NCBI RefSeq assembly: GCF_963576615.1
Contig: NC_088711.1
Span: 36,968,121-37,032,120, forward strand
Direction: 5' to 3'
DNA: 64,000 bases
From: Watersipora subatra
Taxonomy: Eukaryota; Bryozoa; Gymnolaemata; Cheilostomatida; Watersiporidae
The position numbers and the translations under genes were made by a program. This document shows positions 52,701 to 63,349 of this stretch, piece by piece. The notes under the pieces are model-generated. The model did no database searches. It saw nothing but the letters and a program-made list of their open reading frames with translations, and was not told the DNA's origin. Numbering within the stretch: the stretch's first letter is position 1; each line of letters begins with the position of its first letter.

Positions 52701-55700
52701 AGCCCGAGACAGCCAGCCTCGCGGCTATGTACACCATTTTGGGCAAGTCTGGGCACATAATTTTCTTCTGAGCATTTAACTGCGATAAAGTTTTGTCTAT
52801 TTTAATCTTGAAACATCTCAGCAGTCGGATCACCTCAAACATCAAAAACAATCGCAAATAATAAAATTATACCTATACTTTCTAATAAAGTTAACAAAAA
52901 TTTTGTGCAAGTGTTTAAAGCTAAAATTTGCTGATTTTCTTTTTGATAGTTTTTGGTTATTGGTTGCAAGAGTTTCCCCATTCCGGCCAACAAAGCCATT
53001 TAGACATTGCTACTGTTTACATCCACATATCTGTTTGAGTTGATCTTCCCAAGCTTTACAGTAATAAAAACTAAAAACAGAGAGATTGAGAACTGTTGAG
53101 CAAGGGCTTGGGGTCTGTCTTTCTATCATTCCTGCAAGGATATCCATGTATTTATTCAGGTCCATGTTTTCCACTAAGGGAGTGTAAAAAGACATTAAAA
53201 ACTTAACTATATGTATTACAGAGTTAGAGTGTCATTCCGTGTCATTTTGCTTCGCAGTGTGACTCGAGATTTTGTAAATGTGAAAAATGTGCTGCGGCTC
53301 AAAAAAGGCTGATAGTTACTGGTATAGATATACGATGAGTCTACATGCTGATGTTTGTCAGCAATATTTATAGTTAACCAATGAAATATCCATACATTAA
53401 ACATATCATCCAAATGAAAATCCTTAAAAGCTCCAAAGATAGACAAGGTTTGAGATTCTATATTTTACATGCTAGCAGAATTCTCTTCTAACAATTCACA
53501 TACATTATTCATATCATGTGTGTAAAATTCCCTAAGAGCTCCGAACAAACAAATATTTAAACTCTTTTAAACAATTTAATCAAATGAGTCTTTTTAAAAA
53601 TTTGAGACATATTTTGTAACCCAACTTTGGTAATGAAAAAATTATCACATACAGGATGATAACAACTATAGACAACATAATAAAAGGGTCATGATTCATA
53701 CACATGTCCTACACTACCAATGTATAATCTGTATATATCTGTATAATAGCTTATCTACCAGACTAATAGAGCTATCCAATATTTGTACAGTACCTCTGTG
53801 GGAGGTCTCTCAGCTGACACCTCTCGAGTGAAAGACTCTCCAGTGTTCCTAATTCCCCAATCACTGGAGGTAGTCCTGTACTGAAGTTGTTGTCATTAAG
53901 GTATAACTCCTTCAGTTCCTTGAGAGACTTGAGACTATAGAAATATATTCATAATACTTTAGTCTGTAATCCCATGACCAAACACGAGCGAAGGGAGTGT
54001 TTGGGAGCTTTATGATAAATGCATATGTGCACACAACCCACGAAACTTATTCATCAACACGGTCGCAAACCCTTGTACCGAAATCTCATCAACAAATTTA
54101 ACCATTTTTCAATGGAATCGTTTAAGTATAATAATGATACAAAACACATTTACAAAACAAAACCCATACACAACACATACAAAACCTATTTAAATATGTT
54201 ACCAAGTTTTTGAAATTTGTAGACAATATCCTAAATGTTACCCATCTGATCGGATAATACATAACTAGACAAATTAATTTGGCCTAAAATTGCTATTAAA
54301 TCCTGATAAGCCTATTTTATTCAAAATTAAGACTGCCCAACGAAACATCGATAAAACCGTGCGACCGAGAGTAGAACCATTAAGTCGTGCGCATTTCACG
54401 AGAAAAACGTCCACATTTCACCAGTCTATGGCATTGTCCAATTGCCGAAGGTTTCTAATATCTTTCCGTTTTTAATATCTTGCAAAAATATTTAATTATA
54501 AGAATAGTTATTCGATCTTATAAAATTATTATAAGATTTAATTATAAGAATAATCATTCGAATTTATTTGTCCAAAGGTTTCTGTAATAAACATAGACCG
54601 TTTGAGGCGTAGATCGATTTACAGGTACGAAATTGTGGTACACAGCCTATCAGCCTATGTTTTATTTGTCCAATTACCGAAGGTTTCATTAAATTATTTA
54701 GAACATTAGCCAAAATTCTTTACATCCTAGTTACAAGCTAGGGCCGAACTACAACGCCCCTTTAAGTTCAGTTTGCAGAAAACTTCCAGAAGCGTGAATT
54801 CTGATGCTCGCTTTCTGTTACAGATCGCTATCAAAACCATTCTACATTCAACACAACCAACTTTCAAACTGTGTATATTACACAGCAGCTTGCCATTTTA
54901 CTTTTAATATTGCATTTCAGAGATATAATAAACATATTTCATTATTGATGTTGTTAAATTACATACAGTACAGTAGGTTAAGCCTACAGCTTTAATTATT
55001 ATTTATTTTATTATTGTAAAACATAGGTTTGAGACAGTAGTAGATTAGGTCTGATTTTTATACAACATTTTGTTTTGCATAATTGACTTTTTGAATTTAG
55101 TTTCAAAACAACTTGACAACTACCATGGACATACAACTTCTCAGAATACCACGTCGTCGCCGATGCAGTGGCCGTCCACGTGTCTCTCAATTATTACAGC
55201 TCAACAGGAGGAGAAATAGAAGGTCCTCACAGCAACCATCAACATCAAATGCTAATGTTCAACAACATGCTACTCAAATTAATAACAACAACTCATCTGA
55301 TTCAGAGAATTCTTTAGTAGATGTTGTAGGCGATGTAAATGACATGGACTTGGCAGCCCCTTTGTTTCCAGATGATGATGCTCCCTCAAATTTATTTTAT
55401 ATCATCTCGAACAACTCTCATTTACACTATACTCTGTCAATTCCTGCTGACAACTACTTTTTCAACAACCATCAGTACCCTTTCTTTTTTCCATTATAAC
55501 TTTGGTCGTGGGCTGTACGACAGGGGAATTTCTAGTTAATTTACATTTTAATTAATCACATTTCTTTGCATTATTTTGCATTTGTTGCTTTTTGAAAGCG
55601 TGTGGTAAGTTAGGACAATTAGCATCATGTTCTTTCTGTTACAATATCTTGTTTTAAGTGTTTTGTTTTTTAGAGTATGGAAACCAATCAATATATATTT

Positions 55701-58700
55701 AATTATTCTATATATAAATAAATTGCACTAGCATGCAAGTAAATTAACATATGAGCTCAGTCCCAGAATGCATTAAGCTCGTAAGTCGAAGTACGACTGT
55801 AATTGCATATTCAATGATAGAAATAAAAATGTGTAGCAGGAGGGCTTTTGATTTTACCCAGAAATAGAACAGATGCAGCTGAAAAGCCTGAAGAGAAGAC
55901 ATAACTCGCAAATCATGTACCATAATTATAGTAATGTAGCCGTACCACCATATACCCTGTTAGCTGTCAAGTCAAGTACTTTATCTACATGTATAGCACC
56001 AAGCCGACATGTAATTAATCAACCACCAGAGTTGTCTACCCTTTGAAGGAAAACCGTCCAATCACTAGAAGTAGTAAGTTTTGCTGTAGAGACAGTATTT
56101 AAACATGAACTAGTGTCTAAAGCTGTATCACTAGCAGTTAATCAGGTTAATTTTACTCTGAAACTAGATCAACCAATCATTCAGAGTAATTTTAGATTAC
56201 AGCTGATGAGAAACTTTCCAAATAATCAGTTGAATCTCAAATTGCTTGAGTTTAATTATTAAAATATTACTGTGCAAGGTAGAAGAAAGATATTCAGATC
56301 TCTGCTATTACTAACAACTACTGATATTCTCATTTAAAATAATGTTAAAATGTTTACTTGCAAGTTTTGATATAAAACATATTTTATTAGCCGGAGTTCA
56401 CAGTATAGTTAGAAGTATTCGATGTATAGCAACCTAACTAAGTCCTGAACTGCATGTCTAAAAACCCACTATCAGATAGTCTACATGTAGCTTTAGTCAC
56501 AAGTTTAGTATTTTAACTCTTTGTTTTACAAATCATAATACAAGACACCATCACAGAAGGGAAGGAATCACTTTACTCATATTTTATAAACATCTTCATA
56601 ATATACCTATCATGGTATAAATAAGATAATTACACACACAATACATCAGGGAGTCTATTAATAAGTTCAACTTATAAACTTGGCTGTTTTAAATAAAGTC
56701 AGCAAGAGAGAAAAATCCAGTTATCTGCAGCAGATGACCAAATGACTACGATTATAATCTCAAAATCTCCTGGATGTGAAAATAATTAACTGAAGACTAA
56801 TTACTTGTTAAATTTTTTATAAATATAAAATAGCGCATTAAAACTGAAACAATAGCATATTCATATCGTGTGTGTTAAATTCCCTATATAAGAGCTCCAA
56901 ATCAACCAACAAAAGTTGCCTAGAACTTTAAAATATTTACAACAGTTTTAAACAATTTAACCAAGTGAATCTTTTTAAAATTTTAGAGATATTTTGCAAC
57001 CCAACTTTGGTAATGAAAAGAATAATCATGTACAGGATGATAACAACCATAGACAACATCATAAAAGGACCATGACTCATACACAGGTCCTACACATCCA
57101 GTGTATAATCTGTATATATTTGTATAACAGCTCATCCACCTGACTAATAGAGGTATCCAATATTTGTACAGTACCTCTGTGGGAGGTCTCTCAGCTGGCA
57201 GCTCATGAGTGAGAGACTCTCCAGTGTTCCTAATGCAGCAATCACTGGAGGTAGTCCAGCCCTGAAGTTGTTGTACTCAAGGGTTAACTCCTTCAGTCTT
57301 TTGAGAGACTTGAGACTATAAAAACATAATAATAATACATTAGTGTGTAATTTAATATATTTTACCACGACTTACTACGACAGCTGGCCCTGTGACCCCA
57401 ACACGTCAATAAACATATAGTCCCAGAGCATGCCTAAGGAAGACAGATATAATGAGTTTATGGCTGCGTGTAGACATAAATAATTGCATATCCAATGTTA
57501 GATATAAAAGTGTGTAGTAGGAAGGTTTTTGATTTTACTCAAAAATATAACAACAGATACAGTTGAAAAACCTGAAGAGAAGACAGCAGCAAGGAGAGGG
57601 AAGCCGTCACACAATCTTTGCTTGTAATCAGTGAATCTCTAACAAAAGTTGAGGTAGAATAATTCATAAATCATATACCTATATAATAATGTGCCTGTAC
57701 CAACATATACCTGTACCACCATTTATCTGTACCATCATATACCCGTACCATCAGGCACCTGTACAATCAAGCACCTGCCCGCCATATAAAACTACAGTAT
57801 ATCTTCTGGAATTGTGAATAATAGGTAACTAATTTCAAATAGAAGTAAACTACACAGGCACTGTAAACATGAGCTTTTAAATACAGTTTGTATCTAAATA
57901 TCATAAATTTATAAATTGTTACCATGAAAATTTTGCAAGCAAAATCAAAATTCTATTGTGTTGAGCATGAAAAATGTAAATGAAAAATGGAAACTTATAA
58001 ATAAAATTCTGAAACAAGATTTTACAAGTTCCAATCTGGGCCCTACAACCATAGATGTAGAGAACACCAAAATTACAGATCCTTTAAAGATTTCTCAATG
58101 TATTAACAACCATTTTATAAATATTAGAGTAGATCTTGCAGCAAAACTTCTTAAATCTGATGTACCTTATCAATCCTTTTTACAACTACCAATATCTAAC
58201 ATTAAATTTAAATTTGAGCAGGTCTTAAAGGATGATGTAATAAAAGTGATAAATCAGTTGAACAAGTAAATACGTACATATATGGAAGACTTAAACATGT
58301 TGGTTGATAACCAGTATGTATTTTATAAAAAGCGCAACACCACAGGAGCTAATAGTGAAATGCTTGAAAAACTATATGTTAATTTCGATAGTGGCACAAT
58401 TACAAATGGGTGTTTTAGGTTTTTTAAAAGATTTTGATACGGTTGACCACACCATTCTAATTAACAAACTTAAATTCTACAACTTCCTAATGATGCTTGC
58501 ACTTTAATCACAAGCTATTTAATCAATCACAAATTATGAAGAATAATAACACATCTTCATCCCTAAAACATGTAATAATTGGTGGTCCACAAGGTTCTAT
58601 CATGGGCCCACTGTTATTCATTATATTTATTAACTAAGAGAATACCCGGCATTGCCCGGGTAATAAAAAAGCCTTTGAACAGCAAATTTATTTTTATTTA

Positions 58701-61700
58701 ATATACAACATTTACCATTCTAACTTTCAAACTTCATATCATGAGAAAAGTGTTTTTGTGCAGGTCAAATAAATTAAGATAAAAAATAAAACAACTGTAA
58801 AGGTTTTCAAACTTTTTCAAACAACTGTAACCTTTGAAGTTTCATATCATGAAAGAAGTGTTTTAGTGAAATAAATTAAGAAAAAAATGAAACTGTAAAG
58901 ATGTTTAATTTTAAATGTGAAATAATTAGTAAGTAATGGTTAAATATAGTCTGTTTGGCTACGATTACAATGAAAATTTATTTGGTATCATATTATTTAT
59001 ATGATTTTAGATTGTTTCAGTGTTGGCATCATAATGCGAAAATATTGTATAGAGAGGTATAAAAACCCATAGTAATTATCTAATGCAAACCCCTGGTAAA
59101 AATCATCAAAATCATCATAATCGAAAAATAGAAACAAAACAATATGTTAAACTTAGTAACTATAGTTAAATACAATAACTTTAGTGCATTTTGTGGTTAT
59201 GATCTGCGAAAAAATGTAACATTACAATGTACTACGGGAAATACGTACCGTGAAGAGTTTTTACCTTCGAGACAGACAACTTGTGTAACATAAACGCTGA
59301 ATCTAACTTAAATGAATTTAGCTTACGAAACACATACTTGAAGGACATTTTAGTATGTATTTTAGTAAACTTCAAACTTTGAACTAAAATTTCACCACTT
59401 ATCTGGTTGCGAATCCGTATTTACCATAACGGATAATGCTGAACTGAGATGGCGAGCAAGGTTTATCTCTTAATAACAGATATAATAAGTACAACAGTCG
59501 CCAAATTTTTAATTTTGAAAGAAACTTATTGTGATATTGTATGCCGAGGATGAAAAAGCATCGTGCTTCATAGAGCTAGGCAAAAAATAGTTTTAAACAG
59601 GCATCGTAACCTGTGGGCGCAATGTATCAATTAATATGCCATTTACCGCATGCAATCGAGAAAAGGGTATACGGTATACAAGAGGGATGTTTTTTGTAAT
59701 TCCTGAGTAGTTTTGTGGTTAGATTTGGTTTAGAAACTTTGCATTGTGATCTTTGCAAGTTCAAATCCAGCACTATGCAAGCTTTTCATTCCAAGATTTT
59801 AATAGCAATAGCTGGAAAGACCAAATCACAGAATCACAGACGACACACAAACACTGATTGATGTATAGATTATCTAGTAAAGCGTACTCTATCACAAAAT
59901 TGCATACTTTTTGCTGACGATACTACTGTGTTTACTAGTGATTTTTCTCTTTTACAAACTGAATTAGAGGAAAATGAAAAATGGCGTTTGGCAAACGACC
60001 TTACTCTCAACAGCCCAAAACATTACTTGTAAATTTTAAAAACCTTCAGAAACATTCTCTTGATTCACTTGGTCAAGTTTTCATTAACAAAATACCAATT
60101 TTTGTAAAAGGTCATCAACAGGTTTTAGGAATAACAATTGATGAAAACGTATCATTTCAAAGCCATGTTACAAATTAACCAATAAATTGCATTGAGTACT
60201 TTTGATGATGCGTCATCTGAAAACATACTTACATACAAATTGTTGTTATGATCTTCTCATAAACAACTTCTCTTTGTTGTTATGAGATGTTAGGCGATGG
60301 TATAAAACAAATGAATCAGTGCTTAATGGTTATTATTAGTAGAAAGTTTGATCTATCAACCGAATTCTGCTAACCTATCATTTGATCAAATGGTAAAGGA
60401 AATTCCTTCGAAATGGGAGCTTAGGAAGAAAAATAAGTTGCAAGCTGGTAGCCTAAATTTTGCTACAACTAAAAAGAGGATGCATAATATCTACTGGGAA
60501 TGGAGTAGACAACTCCTTCTTCAAGAAGCAAATAGTATAACGACTTGTCTCATATGCTGTAGGCAAAGGTATAAAACAAAGGAATCAGTGCTGAACGATT
60601 ACTCTGAACTGATGGCAAAGCTTGTCAAATTGATCAACTATTTAAGACCTCAATCTACTTTGATGTATCGACAGGTGATGAATTTTCTGCAAGGAAATGA
60701 TGCAGAACACGGTGACTTGCTGACTCATAACAATATGAGGTATGTGGTAGTTACATAGAAACTCCTAACCTTTTGCTTAAGCTATCTGAGTTTGTACTGG
60801 TTTTATGTTTTTATATCTTGTTCACATACAGAAATTGACTTTTATACACCATCAACATTAATTGATATTCAGATGCAGGATGGCCGTCTAAAGGGTGAGC
60901 ATTGGAGAGGGTGAGGAAAGATCAGAAGGAACTGGTACAATCTTAGAGGACACTAATAATGATAAAGTTAGGACTCATTTGGTTTTGTTTTCATGAAAAG
61001 ATCTTTCAGATAGATTTGATGTTTCTAGTGAACATAATGTGATATATAAACAAATTAAATTTAAAGTTACAAAAAAGATAAAAAATGGTACACAAATGTG
61101 ACAAACAGTGAAGGGATTTGTTACTAGGCTCAGTGTATTTTATCAAAACAACTGAATCCAAAAATCACTTTGCAGCAATAAGAAGGTTTATCGAGGAAAA
61201 AGTGGAACATCTAAATATGGTACAACAAGTGTGCAAAAACACTGAAAAGTTTATAGCTGAAAAAGAAAATGAGTTTACACAACGGTTTGACACCTGGAAG
61301 GAAATAAATATCAAGATTGACCTTATCACAGTTATGAGAGCTACAGACAACAAATGATAAAAGAAAACTCCTAGAGTCCATAAGAACCATAAAAGTACCT
61401 AAAAGGGAATTAGAATGCTATGATTTCTTAGTTGACAGAGCAAGACTGCATGAGCTGGAAATAACAAATACTTCAACATTCTGATCCAATGTAGCAGTAC
61501 ATAAGAAATATCAGCAGTTTTTGAAAAGTTACCATAAAGCTGTTGAGTCTTTCCAGGAGCACTTACAGTACATGTATTTATGTGAAATTCTGTTTAGTAA
61601 TCTAAACTTTATAAAGAATTCAAAAGTACCTCCCAGGGTGATGGCTGTGTGAGCCTTACTGAATTACAAGAAAAGGTAATGGAGCAGTAAGATGGTGAAT

Positions 61701-63349
61701 AAGAAAGTACAGAGGATAGAAACTAGCAACTCTTCCCTACTACAGAGTTGGTCTCAATGCTTCTTACAGAGCTTACTAGTGTTTGTAATGAAGTCACTGT
61801 AATTCACACAGTTTGTTGAACAATTGTTGGCATCTACAGACCACATATACCATAGTTAGGGAGGTCCATCAGAATATATAACACTATTTTATACAGAAGT
61901 TGTTTTAAAAGGAGAATATCTCGAACCATAAACATCTGCTTCTGATGAATTCAAGTATTATAAAGTACGAGCCACTGGCGGACAGAAAGACATATAAATT
62001 TTGCTCACAGCTGCCTCTGGTGAGACTTTACTATCATGGCAACTGCAGTGGAAGCAGAACTGGACTGAGTACCAACTCTATAGGATATTGGCTAATTTAC
62101 AACAACAAATTAAACATGATAATGCTAATGTTTGTGTGAAGTGATCATCTACAGTACAGAACACCTACACTAGGCAGTGGAGCACCTATCACTAGACATC
62201 TAATCACAGAATACTAATGCTACATGCATGCTAGTGTAAACACACATTTACACTGAAGTAGATTAATGGAGTGACTCAGAAGAGAAGATAACTCCATATA
62301 TGATAACCATACCCTAGGTAGAGGGACCACCAAGTTGGCTAGAACAAAAAAAGAAGAACAGACATACATATTGCTGAGCAGAAGAGATCTGAGAACCAGT
62401 GGAGATAGAATAATGATAGGTTATAACACAAACATTAAATATAACGGCTGCATGCAGGAAGAAAAAGGGCCTAATAAAGAACCTTATCCTACATAAACAG
62501 TGTTAGTTTTCTCTCCGTAGAATAGTCACTAGGAGTAGAAAATGGTGAAAATATTCTATGGTTTTAAAAAGAATATTTGTAAAATATTATTTAACATTCT
62601 CCCAATATTGTGGAATTGTTGTGCGTGATCATTCGCTGAACTTTCCAGCAACGTACTTCCCACACCGTTGCTGGAGCCTTAAAACGGTGTCTACAAATAA
62701 TCTTGTGACAACGTTACAATCAAACGTTTCTGAGATTTTTCGGAACACCTCTGGAGTGTGTTGGGCACATAAAAATGGTAGCTGGGCAGCTATGCTGTCA
62801 TCAGATAAATGGAAGTTGTCCAGTAATCAGCCAATCAGAAAGCAGTAAAAATTAAACACTGATAATAGATCATGTGACTTTTAGCTAGTCAGTCACATAG
62901 GATGATGGCATTTATATAATTATTACTCATGGCCTGTGACATCACAAGATTGGATAATTTAGTTAATGATTCCGCACTTGGCTATGATATTCACTAATTC
63001 ACTAGACTAATACAACTAGTAGAAGTATCAAATACTTGTATAATTAGTAAATGATTAGGGAGACTCTAGTCAATATGCTGTCAATATGTCAGTCTTACTA
63101 ATTTAATTAATCACAAATATAATCAGTTAAACTTCTTCAACCTACAGTCAAGCTAAACAGTAGATACAGACTCAGTATGTACACGGTACACTGTATATTA
63201 CACACTACCTCTGTGGGAGGTCTCTCAGCTGACAGCTGCTGAGTATGAGACTCTTCAGCGTTCCTAAATTGGTAATCACTGGAGGTAGTCCTGTACTGAA
63301 GTCACTGACGGCAATATTCAAAGCCTCCAGAGCAGTGAGAGAGCTGAGA
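40581..63349 (-). CDS. LRR-Roc-COR-caspase protein (Roco-caspase fusion), 5' end beyond the window
   Basis: Eleven exons in transcript order: 63209-63349, 57175-57315, 53794-53934, 47197-49205, 46859-46942, 46553-46707, 45912-46094, 45311-45533, 41707-42394, 41358-41466 and 40581-40730 (stop 40581-40583). The phases agree across all ten junctions, if the second GT at 41705-41706 is used for one donor. They encode at least 1340 residues: LRRs, Roc GTPase, COR, a four-cysteine knuckle, an acidic linker, caspase p20, a Thr/Ser/Pro repeat and caspase p10. The catalytic His (MTHG) and Cys (QACSG) are both kept. By family knowledge, LRR-Roco modules sense and switch through GTP, and caspases are cysteine proteases that cleave after Asp. 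A sensor that directly releases its own protease is my inference. No signal peptide can be judged because the start is missing. Confidence 0.88.
40898..41018 (-). repeat. tRNA-derived SINE
   Basis: On the minus strand ACTGGCGCAGTCGTGGA (A box) and TAGTTCAAATC (B box) are about 30 nt apart, followed by a body with GACAGACACAGAGACGG and a TATTATAG end. It is located in the last intron of the caspase gene, sense to it. Confidence 0.65.
41358..41466 (-). CDS. Roco-caspase: caspase p10 core exon
   Basis: Reads YVSTRSHTHGSWFIRVLVAT and continues to the donor after TLFDI. It matches the YVSWRxxxxGSWF motif of caspase small subunits, with the substrate-binding Arg kept and the Trp before it replaced by Thr. 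The exon needs two bases from the previous exon (phase 2 entry), which bears on the tandem donor at 41705-41710. Confidence 0.87.
41707..42394 (-). CDS. Roco-caspase: Thr/Ser/Pro repeat linker exon between p20 and p10
   Basis: Begins ERRDFGESRELPSYSP directly after the catalytic QACSGG, continues through at least 15 copies of an 11-residue repeat (TSAPQSTTVNS) and ends in NVDDFFIMKASSE, which fits the start of p10 (compare ADFLxxxST in caspases). The repeat is about 170-180 residues, rich in potential O-glycosylation or phosphorylation sites, and nearly free of charge and of Asp. It replaces the short activation loop of ordinary caspases. Confidence 0.85.
41788..42330. repeat. 33-bp coding minisatellite, 15 full units
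   Basis: Exactly 15 units of 33 bp run from 41821 to 42315 without any length change, flanked by partial units. Variant units (CTGCTAAC, CTGTTAAC, AATGTTAAT, CGGCTAAC) recur in the same order about every five units, a higher-order period of about 165 bp. Confidence 0.95.
42395..45310. other. Intron of the Roco-caspase gene
   Basis: About 2.9 kb without exon signals that fit the gene's phases. Near 44815-44970 the motif TGCGTGAGATTT and its inverse AAATCTCACGC recur, so a small foldback repeat may be present. Confidence 0.5.
45311..45533 (-). CDS. Roco-caspase: p20 exon with catalytic His and Cys
   Basis: Reads DIYREIQIETAREEHQNLG, then MFVLVIMTHGTSG (catalytic His in HG) and KPKLVILQACSGG (catalytic Cys in QACxG). 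Spacing between the two is about 50 residues, as in animal caspases. Both catalytic residues being present argues for an active enzyme, not a pseudo-caspase. Confidence 0.9.
45912..46094 (-). CDS. Roco-caspase: p20 N-terminal exon
   Basis: Symmetric phase-0 exon of 61 codons. VYAMSEPVRGRVLIINNMNF matches the YxMxxxPRGxxLIINNxxF opening of caspases. The following KRAGSQFDYINLSTMFKYLKF corresponds to the RxGxxxDxxxLxxxFxxLGF helix, with the substrate-pocket Arg kept. Confidence 0.88.
46553..46942 (-). CDS. Roco-caspase: two linker exons between COR region and caspase
   Basis: 46859-46942 encodes (C)DQLTDDEVQSLENHISEIRE and on to PPQTV. 46553-46707 encodes GHLESTSEEAESDLSDVDV followed by a basic stretch MRLRLCIVRKLKIKQLYQSNK. 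The acidic then basic segment stands where caspases have a prodomain. No CARD or DED fold is recognisable. Confidence 0.8.
47197..49205 (-). CDS. Roco-caspase: large exon with last LRRs, Roc GTPase, COR and CxxC knuckle
   Basis: Entry LDCETQLKYLNLSHSKL continues the LRRs. Counting from the base at 49177 as residue 1: LRRs to about 60, Roc about 88-290 with P-loop GMTGAGKSS (95-103), G3 DYGG (145-148) and G4 THTD (213-216), then COR about 305-500 with the LRYMHNTGQILWFE signature. The C-terminal part has CSQC and CPDC pairs that could bind zinc. The length and order resemble MFHAS1-type Roco proteins rather than kinase-bearing LRRKs: there is no kinase. All GTP-binding motifs look intact. Confidence 0.93.
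50036..50473. repeat. 73-bp tandem repeat, six units
   Basis: Six contiguous 73-bp units starting at 50036, 50109, 50182, 50255, 50328 and 50401, a few substitutions each (core: gacccatacagctcagcat). Located in the intron. Confidence 0.95.
51898..51930. repeat. Small inverted repeat (GTTAACTCTATTGC)
   Basis: 14-base arms GTTAACTCTATTGC and GCAATAGAGTTAAC around a 5-base loop. Confidence 0.85.
52225..52450 (-). mobile_element. Non-autonomous Helitron, copy 3 (degraded)
   Basis: Begins on the plus strand with CTAACCAAATGCCTGGCATTGCACGAG, the inverse of a hairpin plus TTAG/T end. It shares 'aatttgagtaa' and 'cagcttataa' with copy 1. The right end is not clear. Confidence 0.5.
53794..53934 (-). 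CDS. Roco-caspase: LRR exon C
   Basis: 141 nt, entering and leaving in phase 2, two leucine-rich repeats: KELKELYLNDNNF then LGTLESLSLERCQLRDLPQR. It has the same length and phase as exons A and B. Confidence 0.9.
55113..55499 (+). CDS. Orphan 128-codon open frame, unknown
   Basis: Starts ATG with a strongly basic Arg-rich segment (IPRRRRCSGRPRVSQLLQ) followed by Asn/Ser-rich then acidic sequence. I recognise no family. It lies antisense in an intron of the Roco-caspase gene, beside the motif CGAAGGTTTC repeated near 54445 and 54675. It may belong to a transposon insertion and may not be translated. Confidence 0.25.
   Translation: MTTTMDIQLLRIPRRRRCSGRPRVSQLLQLNRRRNRRSSQQPSTSNANVQQHATQINNNNSSDSENSLVDVVGDVNDMDLAAPLFPDDDAPSNLFYIISNNSHLHYTLSIPADNYFFNNHQYPFFFPL
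56340..57600. repeat. Duplicated LRR-exon unit with its introns
   Basis: 57420-57590, exon B, 56860-57170 and 56343-56480 match in the same order 55750-55930, exon C with 53490-53793, and 49653-49800. So this whole unit of about 1.3 kb was tandemly duplicated. The other copy was later stretched by insertions. Confidence 0.8.
57175..57315 (-). CDS. Roco-caspase: LRR exon B
   Basis: 141 nt, phase 2 to 2: KRLKELTLEYNNFRAGLPP then LGTLESLSLMSCQLRDLPQR. Nearly identical in its second repeat to exon C. Confidence 0.9.
57958..60178 (+). pseudogene. Jockey/CR1-type LINE reverse transcriptase relic, split by a Helitron
   Basis: Pieces of one reverse transcriptase: 57958-58269 (WKLINKILKQDF, KISQCINNHFINI), 58420-58490 (FDTVDHTILINKLKFYNF), 58588-58633 (GGPQGSIMGPLLFIIFIN) and, beyond the Helitron, 59870-60178 (LFADDTTVF with the catalytic DD, then LNSPKT and a GITID segment). 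The frame changes several times, so it was already decaying or has decayed since. It is antisense to the host gene in an intron. The endonuclease was not found. Confidence 0.85.
58634..59869 (-). mobile_element. Non-autonomous Helitron, copy 4, 1236 bp
   Basis: Minus-strand 3' end: stem CCCGGGCAATGCCGGG, then TATTCTC and TTAG before host T. Minus-strand 5' end: host A, then TCTATACATC. Removing 58634-59869 joins ...ATTAA to TTATCTA and restores an open reading frame through the LINE reverse transcriptase with no duplicated target bases, exactly the A/T insertion rule of Helitrons. It encodes no Rep/helicase. A tRNA-like segment lies near 59700-59780. Confidence 0.85.
60270..61357 (+). pseudogene. 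hAT-like transposase relic
   Basis: The open frame 60348-60758 contains YKTKESVLNDYSELMAKLVK and on to a LRPQSTLMYRQVMNFL and HGDLLTHNNMRY stretch, resembling the mid-domain of ZBED5/Charlie-type hAT proteins (HGxLLYHxxVRWLS). 61118-61357 (EKVEHLNMVQQVCKNTEKF) may be a downstream part. A 45-bp segment at about 60287-60330 is repeated at 60559-60603. No termini found. Confidence 0.45.
61400..63200. other. Intron, no feature seen
   Basis: The frame 62558-62848 (96 codons, plus) shows no motif I recognise. The rest is stop-rich. Confidence 0.4.
63209..63349 (-). CDS. Roco-caspase: LRR exon A
   Basis: 141 nt, phase 2 to 2: SLTALEALNIAVSDFSTGLPP then LGTLKSLILSSCQLRDLPQR. It enters in phase 2, so more upstream LRR exons are expected beyond 64 kb. 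The flank near 63455-63560 resembles the duplicated X block next to exon B. Confidence 0.88.

Larger units (their letters stand above)
49206..53793. other. Intron between LRR exon C and the Roc exon
   Basis: Holds the duplicated intron block 49653-49800, a 73-bp minisatellite, Helitron copy 3, and a small inverted repeat. No further LRR exon was found. Confidence 0.55.
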
